Assembly: GCF_011397635.1 (NCBI RefSeq)
Contig: NC_064770.1
Span: 21,607,707-21,671,706 of the forward strand
Reading direction: 5' to 3'
DNA: 64,000 bases
Origin: Epinephelus fuscoguttatus
Lineage: Eukaryota; Chordata; Actinopteri; Perciformes; Serranidae
Shown here: piece by piece, positions 37,301 to 47,375 of the stretch
How the letters are laid out: each line of letters starts with the position of its first letter
Position numbering within the stretch: the stretch's first letter is position 1
Program-made: the position numbers and the translations under genes
The notes under the pieces: model-generated
The model's database searches: none
The model's input: the letters and a program-made list of their open reading frames with translations, nothing else
What the model was told of the DNA's origin: nothing

Positions 37301-38483
37301 AGAACAAAATTCAAACATTTTAAAACCTTTACAGAAAGTTAATATTTGAATTGCAGTTGATAGTGCTACTTACCTAGTGTCTGAAAACGTTGCACTGCAG
37401 TCATATAATTTAATTCAAGCATGTTTAGTCTTTGTTAAACCAGCCCATCTCTGTCTCCTAGATTTACCTGCAGTTTATCAGTACATCCAAAAGTGACATT
37501 CTAAGCTTTGAAGAAGTCAGACTTAGCGCGAAACGTCACTTGTGGATGTGCTAATAAATTGCACTTACGGGAGCTAAAGTGTGCAGACCTATTTTCATGT
37601 TGTCTATTGCTGTCTTTCTGTCCAGCACCTGCCTCAAACATTTTTTTGATGTGTGTGACTGCTATGTTTTTTGTGTCCTAGATTGAGCTGGCCATTTTGA
37701 AATTCCCCTACGACTCATGGGGCACCCCGTTCCAGCAGCTCAAACAGGTGGTGGATGAGCCGTCTCCACAGTTGCCCGCCGACCGTTTCTCCCCAGAGTT
37801 TGTAGACTTCATCTCCCAGTGGTGAGCCTCGCACCCGATGACAAATTTACTCACTTCTTGTTCGCCTTGCTGTAAAAGAAAAAGTGGCACTGTTGAGGCC
37901 CAGCAGGGGTCAGTGTTTGCTCTGTGTTTACTGAAAAGAGGTAGTGTAACTGTCTGTGGAGCTGTCGTGTATGTCACTGGACTACTTTTAGATGTGGTTC
38001 TATATGAAGTTATAATACTTTCATATTTTTTATTTTATTCTTTTCTCACTTCTGCGTATCTTTTTTTTTTTTTTTTTTTTTTTTTACAGCTTAAGAAAGA
38101 AGCCAAATGAGAGACCAGCTTACACAGAATTAATGGTAAGTAGTTAAGATTTTTTTTTCTCTTACACCTAAAAAACAAACAACACATACAAATATTATTA
38201 TGATTTATGTTACACTGTCCACTCTGCCATTATCAGCAATCCTGCTGTAATGATCAGTGTGCTCTGGTTCTTGCTTTTGTCCACAAGAGGCCAGGCTTTC
38301 CCTATTAACCCATGATGTGTGTATTTCACAAGTAAATAACAACATCATTAGATTCAAGAACACATTTCTGAGTTGTTGTTTTTTCCCCCTTTGACGCAGC
38401 AACATCCGTTTTTCACCGAGCACGAGCACGACCCCAAAGACACAGACGTGGCCAGTTTTGTCAAGGTCATCCTGGATGACTGA
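27506..38483 (+). CDS. map2k6: dual-specificity MAP kinase kinase 6 (twelve exons, 338 aa)
   Basis: Coding exons: 27506-27524, 31249-31318, 32884-32932, 33021-33134, 33375-33494, 33607-33723, 35479-35530, 35625-35752, 36272-36349, 37682-37821, 38090-38135, 38400-38483. All GT-AG, phase continuous, TGA at 38481-38483. The N-terminus (residues 5-16) is a MAPK docking site, KGGKKKNPGLKL, matching human MKK6. The kinase domain has GRGAYGVV (62-69), catalytic lysine K84 in AVK, HRDVKPSN (179-186), DFG (199-201), activation-loop sites S209 and T213 in SVAKT, and APE (223-225). The C-terminal DVD-type segment is about 312-335. Human MKK6 is 334 aa, so the gene is complete. It phosphorylates the TGY loop of p38 MAPKs in stress and cytokine signalling, in cytoplasm and nucleus. 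The short first exon is separated by a 3.7-kb intron. MKK3 is the nearest alternative, but the docking region and C-terminus favour MKK6. Confidence 0.94.
27525..31248 (+). other. map2k6: map2k6 intron 1
   Basis: Non-coding 3.7 kb. A CpG-containing shoulder continues the promoter for a few hundred bases. It holds a (CA)n tract at 28290-28327 and a short (GCA)n run near 29057-29075; otherwise no recognised repeat or exon. Confidence 0.6.
28290..28327. repeat. (CA)n microsatellite
   Basis: About 18 CA units inside map2k6 intron 1. Confidence 0.95.
31319..32883 (+). other. map2k6: map2k6 intron 2
   Basis: Non-coding 1.6 kb; 31846-32521 is a transposon-like element, listed separately. The open frame starting near 31291 overlaps exon 2 in another frame and is not a gene. 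Confidence 0.6.
31846..32521. mobile_element. inverted-repeat element with CAGTACGTTTACATG ends
   Basis: Left end AATCAGTACGTTTACATG and right end CATGTAAACGTACTGATT are perfect reverse complements over 18 bases, and weaker similarity (TCGATT/AATCGA, ATCGGA/TCCGAT-type motifs) continues inward. The unit is about 675 bp, non-coding and with no clear target duplication. These ends are those of a dispersed fish MITE family. Confidence 0.8.
33724..35478 (+). other. map2k6: map2k6 intron 6 with repeat fragments
   Basis: Non-coding 1.75 kb. TTAAAGGAATAGTCACACAT near 33763 is the terminus of a dispersed teleost inverted-repeat family, and 34147-34700 holds GTTAGCATA/GCTAGCTAA-rich sequence typical of such elements. 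A matching right end was not found, so the insertion is truncated or composite. Confidence 0.45.
36376..36950. mobile_element. hairpin-type inverted repeat in map2k6 intron 9
   Basis: Two arms of about 150 bases, roughly 36530-36690 and 36707-36870, are reverse complements with scattered mismatches. For example GCATTGCCTGTCTCTTACCT pairs with AGGTGAGAAACAGGCAGTGC, and TGAGAAAGTTTG with CAAACTTTCTCA. They are separated by about 16 bases. The left edge AAAGCTACAGATGGTAAC resembles known fish MITE ends. Outer limits are approximate. Confidence 0.65.
37483..37549 (+). other. hammerhead-like inverted repeat in map2k6 intron 9
   Basis: A 15-base arm at 37483-37497 pairs with 37535-37549 with one mismatch. 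It encloses TTTGAAGAAG, a short inner stem (CTAAG 37501-37505 / CTTAG 37522-37526) and GCGAAAC immediately before the 3' arm. This recalls the CUGANGA…GAAA core of hammerhead ribozymes found in Penelope-like retroelements, but the core is not canonical. Confidence 0.35.
38061..38085 (+). repeat. map2k6: T25 polypyrimidine tract at the map2k6 exon 11 acceptor
   Basis: Twenty-five consecutive T residues end four bases before the exon, reading T25-ACAG|C. It acts as the splice polypyrimidine tract and is likely length-polymorphic. Confidence 0.9.
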
Positions 38484-38562
38484 TGGGCTCCCTCTGGGCC
38501 CCCGGCCCATCAGGGTAGGCGGGACCTCAGCAAACAAACCAATGGCCTACCTTTTTCTTTTT

Positions 38563-38601
<39 letters not shown>

Positions 38602-40475
38602 CTGGAATGACAGACTCTTACGCACCCACACACAATGAGGGGTGTCCCAAAGACTGACAGCAGCCCAGCAGCACTGGAGTGGGAGAGTGGTGGTAATATG
38701 AACTCGTACGGTCAAAAACCAACTGGAGAGGTTTAATTCACTCCTCCAAGCTTCCTGTGTGTGCAATTATTCAACATGACAAATATGAACTGAACCAGAT
38801 TATTATTATTATTATTATTTTTTTGTCTTCTTCTTTTGTTTTTGCCCCACTGCCCCTTTTTATCTCTCTCTCATCAGAATGGACAGAGCCAGCCATCATT
38901 TCTTTGTGACACATATTGTACTTTGAGTTTCATCTGCAAAACCAACAGTTAAATGTGTATGTTGTTGTGTATTGAAAGCTATATTTGCATATGCGTTTGT
39001 ATGTTTTCTCATTATACAGAGTTTGATACTGTATATCATCGACAAGTGTGAATTTTACCGGACTAGGGCCTTATTTGTCAGATCGCGTCAGGTGAGCAGT
39101 TCCACCTGGTTCTGTGCTGAGGTGACTGGTCAGTGCAGGGGCTGCAGGAGGCTCCAGAGCTGAGGCAAAACATTTAAGAAATGTCAAAGGTCACATTCTG
39201 GACAGCAGGAGTTGTAAGTAATTTCCAGATCTCTTGGCAGTGTGAGGCAGGAATGTAAAGCATCCTGTATCATCTGATCCCGTAGTGATCCTTCATGCAG
39301 CGACCCCTCCGTACTCGTTGTCTTCTTTCTCGGATATTAACGGGTCGGCTTCAGTGCTGCCATCGTCACTACCTGGAAGTATTCAGGGGTTGCCGAATCA
39401 AGCTCACAGCTTTATCTCTTTCTGTGTGCCATTTTGCAAATCGTTCTCATGAATTACTGCATTAATTGTGTTGTTTTTTTTCCTCTTTTTTTGGACTTGT
39501 TCTGGCCTGCGTTTTGATTTTATTTCAGCCACATTTATCCCTTTTGCCTACCGTTCTCAATTCTGGACTCGGCATAGTCTTTTCATATGAGGCACTTATG
39601 TTTTGTTTTTTTTTCCCAGAGATCGTATCATGCATTACACAGACAGTATGTTAAGGAAATAATTTATGTGTTGAAGATGTAAATACTATCTCCTTTTTAA
39701 TGTAACATGGCACTGTCCTGACCTGGCAGTGCAGATGAGTGGTAGAGTGGTTGGTAGTAGTTAGTTTTAACGCAGTGTGACACGCATACACAAACACTTG
39801 TACTCACAGGGCCAGCTGATTATCATACACCTATTTTGGACTGATGTGCTGTCAGGCTCCACCGCTCAGGTTTCTGTGCTCTCCTTCATGCGGAGACGGC
39901 CCCGTTTTATTTTCCCCCCCTAGGTCGTGCTCTCCTCGAGTGCCGGACCGAGAGCCTCTTTTCAGTCCACGGTGGGCAGCCATTATCTCTTCTCTCTGAC
40001 CATACTATGCAGAGCCCCTTCGCCCTGGACACACACAGCAAGAGGCCCTTGCCATGTGGCAGTTCCCCCCCTCCCAAGTGTTCAGAGACTGTGATGATGA
40101 TAGTGATGATGACTGCCACGCCTCTGTTCATGGTTAGCACTCATCGCCTCTCTGGTTTACACTGTAGTGCGACCTTTATCAAAAAGTCAGTGAGTTAGGA
40201 GTATTTATGATTGTGAATAATAAGGGAAAGCTAGCAACACCACAAAGAAGCTGCTATTGTTTTTTTCCCTTTTTATTTTTTATTTTTAGTCGGCCTTCTT
40301 TGGATGGCCATTCCCTTGGTGTGTAAAAGTGAGTTTTTACGCTGATCACAATGAGAATGGAACACTTGCTCTACCTCTTACTCCTTCACTCTATTTGCCA
40401 CCTTTTCATGGGGTGGGACTGACAAACTTGAACTATGGAAAGACAAAAAAATAAAGGCTTTATTGTTCAGTATGT
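38484..40475 (+). other. map2k6: map2k6 3' UTR and polyadenylation signal
   Basis: After the stop codon about 2 kb of non-coding sequence leads to AATAAA at 40450-40455, the first well-placed signal. It contains a T-rich run (38565-38594) and an (ATT)n patch near 38801-38820. Assignment as UTR rests on the absence of any earlier good AATAAA and of any following exon. Confidence 0.5.
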
Positions 40476-40532
40476 CCGTTTATAGCTTTCCTTTCGAGAT
40501 TGATGCCGGTCTGGCAATTACAGTAGTTGTTT

Positions 40533-40795
40533 TTGGGAGGAGTTTTTCCTTATCTGCTTTGAGGGTCCAAGGACAGAGGGATGTTGTATGCTTTAAAGCC
40601 CTCTATGGCTAATTGTGATTTGTAATATTGGACTTTATAGATCTAATTGAAATTGAAAATTAATATTTGTACAGCCCTTTGAGGCATGCTTTGTGATTGG
40701 GCTACAGTGAACTTTGATTTGACTCATCTGTAATACATTTTGGGCTGCTTTTGGGTATGAAATGTTCTATATAAATAAATTTGCCTTGCCTAGTT
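40533..40795 (+). repeat. teleost retroposon-like repeat (3'-tail type)
   Basis: Contains GGAGGAGTTTTTCCTTATCT, CCCTTTGAGGCATGCTTTGT, GATTGGGCTA and TTCTATATAAATAAATTTGC, phrases in the order seen in dispersed fish SINE/LINE 3' tails. It sits directly beyond the map2k6 polyadenylation signal. Confidence 0.55.
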
Positions 40796-41599
40796 CCTGT
40801 TCATGTGGGTAATACAGAGATTACAACAATCTCTGAGTTAAAAGGATAAGGCTGGCAATGTTCTACTTTTTTCCTATTGCCATGAAAAGACCAAAACTAA
40901 CTCTACGAATGAAATATATGAACGATTTCTACAGTTCACGAGAGAGAGATTTTAGCAATCTTATAGGTTTAGTGCAGCCACACTGTGCGACATGATCTAA
41001 TAAACTTGGGTACGACATCAAGTTTGATGTTTGTAGACAATAGCTTCCCATACTGAGTATGCAAGGATGCTGCACGGGTTATTACTTCTCCAACTGTGAA
41101 GCACAACACAGAGGGTCACATTGTTAAATAACCTAAAGTGTTGTGGCCACTATATACTGCGATGTGTCTGCATGAGTGTTTGCTAGTTGCTAGGCCGCTC
41201 TCCTGGCAGCTTTTTCCTTCCATGCTTCATCCTTCTTTACGTGATCATGGTAAGAGCTGGAGGACACATCATACAGGCAAGGCGTCCGCCGCAACTCCAC
41301 AAGATTTTCCTCTTTGTTGGAATCAGACACATTCCTTTTAGCACGTTTTGCCTCCATGGCGAGCTGCTATCCGTCTGTTTGTCTGGGTTGAGTGCCAGTG
41401 CATCATTTCGTGCTGCATTTAGGACCACCATTTTAGAGCCAAGACCAAAGATATCACCACTTTTCTTTCATGCTGGTCATATTTTGCCTGGGACAGCACA
41501 AAATCGCAGAGTGTACACCAGGCTTAATGTCATTTGCAGAAATCCATCATGCCTCTGAGTTTTTAACGCAGTTTACGTACAGAGTATTAATTGCCATTA

Positions 41600-41670
41600 A
41601 GATAAGATAAGATAAGATAAGATACACCTTTATTGATCCCACAATTGAGAAATTCCAGTGTTACAGCAGT
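41600..41670 (+). repeat. (GATAA)n tract with LINE-tail-like sequence
   Basis: Four to five AAGAT/GATAA units are followed by CACCTTTATTGATCCCACAA and GAGAAATTCCAGTGTTACAG. This 'TTTATTGATCCC…AAATTCCAG' phrase is a common 3' terminus of fish retroposons next to a microsatellite. Probably a 5'-truncated insertion on the reverse strand. Confidence 0.5.
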
Positions 41671-43721
41671 CAGGGATAAAGAGTCAGATTAAGGTATGTA
41701 AAAAGAATACGAAAATACAAGAAAAGGTAATAACTAATAAGGGAGAGGAGAAGAAGGAACATTATTTTATTTCAGACATTATCTGTCTCATGTACTACTA
41801 TATGGATGGTGACAGTTTAAGCAAATATCACATAGTTATTTCTCTAAATATTTCCAACTGTATCTTTAAACTGGGCGTCATGGATTGTATTTCGTCATCT
41901 AACTGGTACTCGTAACAACATGCTCCCACTAACCATTTGTAAATCAATAAGTCATGCCATGTTACCTTAGTAAACCATAGTCTGGCTTTGAAGAAAGCAT
42001 AGATAAGTCAGTTCAGTTTTAAATCAGGTAAGGTTTTAGCAAAAATGTCTGTCTGTGAAGCACTGAGCATACGACTGGATGAAATAGACTTTGTTTATTC
42101 TGCATGAGTTGTGGGAGAGTTTGTAATTTTCTGTGGAAGTGTGTGAGAAAAACAAAATTTTCTTCATGAATTCAAGGGAATACTATGCCATGACTAATTG
42201 ATTTACAAACGGTCATTTTGTGGGTGAAGTGTTCTCGTTAAGAAGTCTCCTTTGTACCTCGCTGTACATGGTCGACCCACTTAGTTTCTACTTCCATGTT
42301 GCTAACAGTTCCACTTAAGACTCATTCCTGCAACCGTTCACTTTTATCAAGAGATACTGGAGCTGACTGATCTAGCTGATAAAGGGAAGCCAAGTCTTTG
42401 GGTTTCTCTGTGCAGCGGCCTCCAACTCTCTCACTTTTCTCCTCACACACCTGTCAGCGAGACCATGTTTTTCATCCTCTCACATGTGATACTGTAAAGA
42501 AGGTATCGTGTAATGAAGATGTGATTGGAGCAAGTGAGATGGAAATGGTACACCTGGCCTCAGCAGGAACGCAGTAACTTAACTCCTCTTACTGGGTGGA
42601 TATATAACCTTTACCCTCTGCAGGTTATAAGCCTGAACTCAGTTTTCAAATCTAATTATACTTAACCTTTTATAGCACACTATGCTTGTTGTCAGGAGAA
42701 TTACAGTTTGTATTTGTGTAAATATGCTTATGTAAGACCACAGAAGTGAACACACTTCTTGGCAAGTCGTGATACTTCAGGATGTGTGATGAATAGAAAG
42801 AAGAATCTCATTTTGATGGCTCTTTCTGAGTGCTTTTTTGCTGTGAACGTTAACAACAGGGGTTGACAAAAGCTCACTTTGAGCAGACTACTCTGCCTCG
42901 AGTGTGTCTGTCAAAGACTGATGACTTCATGCCAGAACGAGAAAACTCAATGCCATGTGGACTGCAGGCGCTGAGTCCAGTGTTGTGCAGAAGAGTGGTG
43001 TGCCAGCCATACTAAAGACACTCTTTTTAGGAAAGAAGGCCTTTGATGAGGACTTGCATAATGCCGCTCAAAAGATCGGCGTGCGAGTGGAAAAACAGGC
43101 AACATCGAGTTGAATTACTGTCCTGGCTCGATTCAAAGTGGACTGTGATGCAGAAGTGAATCACAACCTCTCTGAACTGCAAATGGGCATTTTAGGAACT
43201 CAGCAGGGCAGCAGTGAAAGTGAATGGTTGGGTAATTGTGGCTGGTTTTGTACATAAAAACAAATGAATGCTATGAATGCAAGGCATTAGAAAAGTTGTG
43301 GAATGTAACTAAGCACATTTACTAAGTGAACTAAAGTAGAAATTAGGGGTTCTTAAACTTAAGGTGCTTCTGCTACTTTATACTTTAACTCCACACAATT
43401 CAGAATTGAATATCCTATTTTATCTGCACGCAGCTTACTGTACACATTAAGATTTTATGTACAAATCGTATGATAAGCTTACAAAATATGATTTAACTAC
43501 CCATAGAGAATAGTTAAACTAACTCTGCATACCAGCTACAAGAGTGAAATGAATCCTAAAATGAGGAAAAATGCCATGCACACCAAGGCTGCACGCTTTT
43601 TAGCCATTTATTTACTGTAGCCTGAGTTTTATCATAGAAAAAGATAGACTTAGTTTAGCTATACTGCCATGAATGTTGCATTTTTAAATAGTAATGGAGG
43701 ATGTATTGAGACCCTTTAATT

Positions 43722-44337
43722 TAAGGGACAATCCCCCCAAAGTAGAAGATACATCTTTTCCTTCTTGCTTGTCGTGCTGTTTATCGATCAAGGTTGTTTT
43801 GTTGCAAGCTGCAGAATCCCAGCCAACATTTGTATGTGGGGCAATGTGGGTAGTAAATAAGCTGAAAAATGGGCTTGATATTGGGTCGTTCAAGTGTGTC
43901 CATATTTGTCCCATGCCAATTACCCACATGGGTGTGTTTGCCCAAGTGAGCCCCATATGGTTCATGCTGAGGCTACCTGGGTACAAAGTGGGTATGGGTC
44001 CAAAATGGGCATCTTATATAGGGCCCACTAGGGCAATCCCATCCATGTGGGCAAATGTAATGTAGCAAATATGGAACCCATGGACAGTCCAAGGCACATT
44101 TTGAGCCCATTTACTACCCACAAGGGCCCCCAAAGTAGAAGATACATCTTTTCCTTCTTGGCTAGGATGTTGGGGGTATTGGCCATGGGGATGTTTGCCT
44201 GTAATGGAACTAGATGGCAGACAACATAGACAAGGCATGGGATTATACTGTATGATGGCAACTTCTATTTCTTTGGATACCAATGCACAGAAATAAGACT
44301 CATGAGTTATGTGCTATGAATCTTCAAATAATGAGAC
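43722..44337. mobile_element. nested element cluster (copy D fragments plus a second palindromic MITE)
   Basis: 43722-43812 and 44127-44215 both resemble one arm of the TTAA-associated family (AAGGGACAAT… and TAATGGAACTAGATGGCA…). Between them, about 43812-44126, lies a different palindromic element that starts TCCCAGCCAACATTTGTATG. It carries GTGGGTAGTAAATAAGCTGA on the left and GAGCCCATTTACTACCCAC on the right. A 34-base perfect direct repeat (43734-43767 and 44127-44160) brackets it. 44215-44337 is shared, inverted, with 19654-19781. Confidence 0.7.
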
Positions 44338-44955
44338 TTAAAGGGACAGTTCACCCCAAAGTCTGCTGTTTCATTTTGTTTCCTTTTACCTGTAGTGCTA
44401 TTTATCAAGAGATTATTTTGATGTGAGTTGCTGGGTGTCGGAGATATTGGCCGTACAGGTGTCCACCTTCACTTAAATATAATGGAACTAGATGGCACTC
44501 GGCTTGTGGTGCTCAAAGTGCCAAAAAAAAACCTCAACAGCAATGTCTCTTTCCAGAAATCATGACCCAGTTACTCAAGATGATCCACAGACATATCAGA
44601 TTACACCAGTCAACCATATCACAGCACAGAAAGAAGTGTGCATCCACTGCTAGCTCACATAGCACCACTCAGCTAGCTAACATACAACTCAGCCAAGGAA
44701 GATGCCAATAATATTAACATCGCACGCTGTTAGGAGCACCAGCCTGTCGTCCATGAGTAGATGAATACTTTCTTTTGCACGGTGATATGGTGACATCTAG
44801 TTCCACTATACTGGGGAGAAGGCAGCCATCTCTAAGGCCATATCTCCAACACTCACCAACTCACACCAAAACAATTTAGATTAAAAAAAATGGCATTACT
44901 GGTAAGAGGAAAAATACATATGTTTGATTTGATGGTTAACTCTCCGTTCAAGTAA
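44338..44955. mobile_element. palindromic TTAA-associated element, copy C
   Basis: The left end TTAAAGGGACAGTTCACCCC continues with CCTGTAGTGCTATTTATCAA, TAATGGAACTAGATGGCACT and CTTTCCAGAAATCATGACCC. The right arm (about 44790-44955) repeats the same blocks in reverse complement (GTTCCACTATACT, CACACCAAAACAAT) but its tip has decayed (TTAACTCTCCGTTCA). Confidence 0.8.
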
Positions 44956-44991
44956 AGAATCTGAATCCTCCATCACTGCGTATAAAAAGCA

Positions 44992-45302
44992 TCCCAGCAA
45001 GCATTTTTTGGTTTAAAAAACGTCTAATAGCCGTCTACATGAAGACCTGACGTCTAAGCTAAATCACGGCTGAATTTAGGCTGTCAGTGAAAATTTGGTA
45101 GACATCTAACCATAGCCAAAGTGTTATTACTGTTGACTCTCCATACATGATTGAATATCATACCGCACGCCATCTGCAATGGCGAAAATTACATTTAATC
45201 AATTTCAAAATTAAATCGGCTAGATTTGGGTTACATGTAGCTAGACTAAATCGGAGCTAAATATAGCCAGTACGTTTAAATCACGACTATTGCTTGCTGG
45301 GA
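44992..45302. mobile_element. MITE with TCCCAGCAAGCA ends
   Basis: Starts TCCCAGCAAGCATTTTTTGG and ends TATTGCTTGCTGGGA, a 12-base perfect terminal inverted repeat. The interior has TCTAATAGCCGTCTACATGA and AAATCGG…GCTAAAT-type units, typical of a dispersed fish MITE. It begins within 40 bases of copy C. Confidence 0.75.
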
Positions 45303-47000
45303 TTATTCTTGGCATTTTAGCTTTAAAAATCAGTCTCTATCTGTTCCTAATAAAACTCAAGCTACAGTAAATAAACAGCTAATAAGTGTGCTTACTGTCA
45401 CAACCAGGGAATATCACTCTGATCTGGCTTAGCAAGTAAAATATTTCTGTAGAAATCTTTAAAATAGTTAAAAAGTTGCAGCCTAATATCGAAACATTGT
45501 ATCTGTGTTTGAATCCAGTGTAATAAAACGCATGTAGCTTCCGAACGTGTGATAAAAAATAATAATAACTAGCCTATTTCATGACCTGATTCCCGGAAAT
45601 AGACGATTTTATGGTAGATGACACTCTTGCTACACTGATAGATTTTTGAGGGAAGGTGTGATTTTAGTGACTGATGTTATAATTAGGTATTCCATCTGAT
45701 ATCCCCACTGATAATCATTTATCCTAGTGCAGTGCACTCCCAGCAGGACAGCTGTTTCTGCCTGTAACAGGTGCATAAGATACAGAGAGATGATACTGTG
45801 GCTAGTTATCACACACTTTTGACTTTTCGCAGCTCCCATGATTTAAGTATGTAATGACGCAAGCCAGGGCTCTGTTTCCTCCTCTCTACTCAGCCTTTAC
45901 TGGGATTTTTTTTTCTCTCAAGTAGGTCTGATCTAACAAATGGGTACAAGTGATTAAATTCGTGCCTATTTTTTGCTCAGAGAAGTTTGGGAACTCTGCT
46001 GTTGCCCCAAGGGATCTACAGATGGACAGAGGAGTGCCAGACAAGACATGGTAAGTATGTGTACTCCATTTTGGAATTATTTCCTTAATCCTATGCCAGA
46101 TCTCACGACCTCCTGACCTGCTTACGTCCTGGAGATGGAAACCCATTGCACGGCACCTCATTAGAGTGCCACCCCATACACAATGTTCCATACAATCATA
46201 CCACTGTGATGTGCCAATTAAAATAATTATGCATTGTGGTTTCTCAGTGGACAAGTTGTGGGGTAACTTCACCCTCATAAAACCTCCATAACCCTGTACC
46301 CCCTGCCCCTCTGTCTTTCTATTCGTTGCCAAGGAAAACATGGCCCTCACCGTTCCCTTAGATGGCAGACCTACGAGCAGCAGATGACATTTTATATGTT
46401 TCTCTTCTGCAGGCATGACACAGGGTGGCCTGTGGTGGAAAGTTATGACGGGGTCCCTTTTCTGAGGAGGGTAAAAAAGCCTTTATGGAAGCAGATCTTC
46501 CTAGGCCCTGGGCTGACACTGCGCAACCTTATGCAATATGCTCTACTATAGATGGGGTCCTGTTGCACTGTGAGTCTGGGTCTAAGAGGAGCAGAGGGAG
46601 GGGCAGTGAGTGTTGACATGGACTTGGACGGACATGACAGGTTAGGAAGCCTTGAGGAGTCTCATTACAGTTGAAATTAGAGTGTGTGTGTGATCTCTCC
46701 ACATACACGCAAACATGCACATATTGTATAACCTACACAAGAGGAAACGTTATGTCAGAGCCCTTTTCAGAGCATGCTGTCCTTTAGCAGCCATCCTGTC
46801 ATTTCTGCAAATGGGAAAATGGTTAAATGTTTAATGCTATAAGATTTGTCCTATTTTGTGCACCCCAAAATTAGCTTGCTTAACCCAGCTAGACAATGAT
46901 CATCAAAGGTTTTATTCCTGTCACTGTGTGGAGAATCTTTTTTTTTTTTTTTTTTTACTGTAACTATCTGCATTTCCTGAAGAAATATTATCATATTTTT
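45303..47000. other. gene-free region with an unexplained 176-codon frame
   Basis: No recognised gene. The minus-strand frame 46416-45886 is the longest unexplained one in the tract, but I do not recognise its product. Opposite it on the plus strand, exon-like splice signals occur at 45981-46050. A T run lies at about 46929-46956. Confidence 0.4.
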
Positions 47001-47216
47001 GGAAAACTGAAACAGTGATTCCAGAGAGAAGCAGACAGAGGGGTCTACAGTCTGTGTTTGAAGGATATATCCAGGATGTCAAACTGACTCAGCAGCAACA
47101 ACAGGTTAAAAAGACAAAGATAGTTAGAAGCTAAAGCCGAACTAGAGGCTACAGATCACAGTGTAAAAGTGAACCACCACATCACTGCTGATCGCCACAG
47201 AAGACAATGAATATAA

Positions 47217-47375
47217 AGGGAAACTTTGCTGATATTGAACCAGCTGTGTGTCATCACAGTGTGTGCAGATGAACGGTGTTTGGGTTTGCCCCTGTGCCAT
47301 TGCTGAAAGTCAAACAACGTTCATCTGCACTCACTGCGATGACACACAGCTGGTTCAATATCAGCAAAGTTTCCC
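47217..47375. repeat. 59-base inverted repeat (hairpin)
   Basis: 47217-47275 pairs with 47317-47375: GAAACTTTGCTGATATTGAA against TTCAATATCAGCAAAGTTTC, and GTGTGTCATC against GATGACACAC, with a few mismatches and a loop of about 41 bases. It lies within a region (about 47030-47700) that looks like a degraded fish MITE. Confidence 0.8.

Larger units (their letters stand above)
40476..43680. other. gene-free region, first part
   Basis: No exon recognised. Apart from the repeat at 40533-40795 and the GATAA tract with a LINE-like tail at 41600-41670, it appears to be unique non-coding DNA. Confidence 0.5.

Noticed and set aside
38484-40460. Short frames within the map2k6 3' UTR
   Set aside because: No domain, no splice sites, and consistent with UTR sequence before the AATAAA at 40450.
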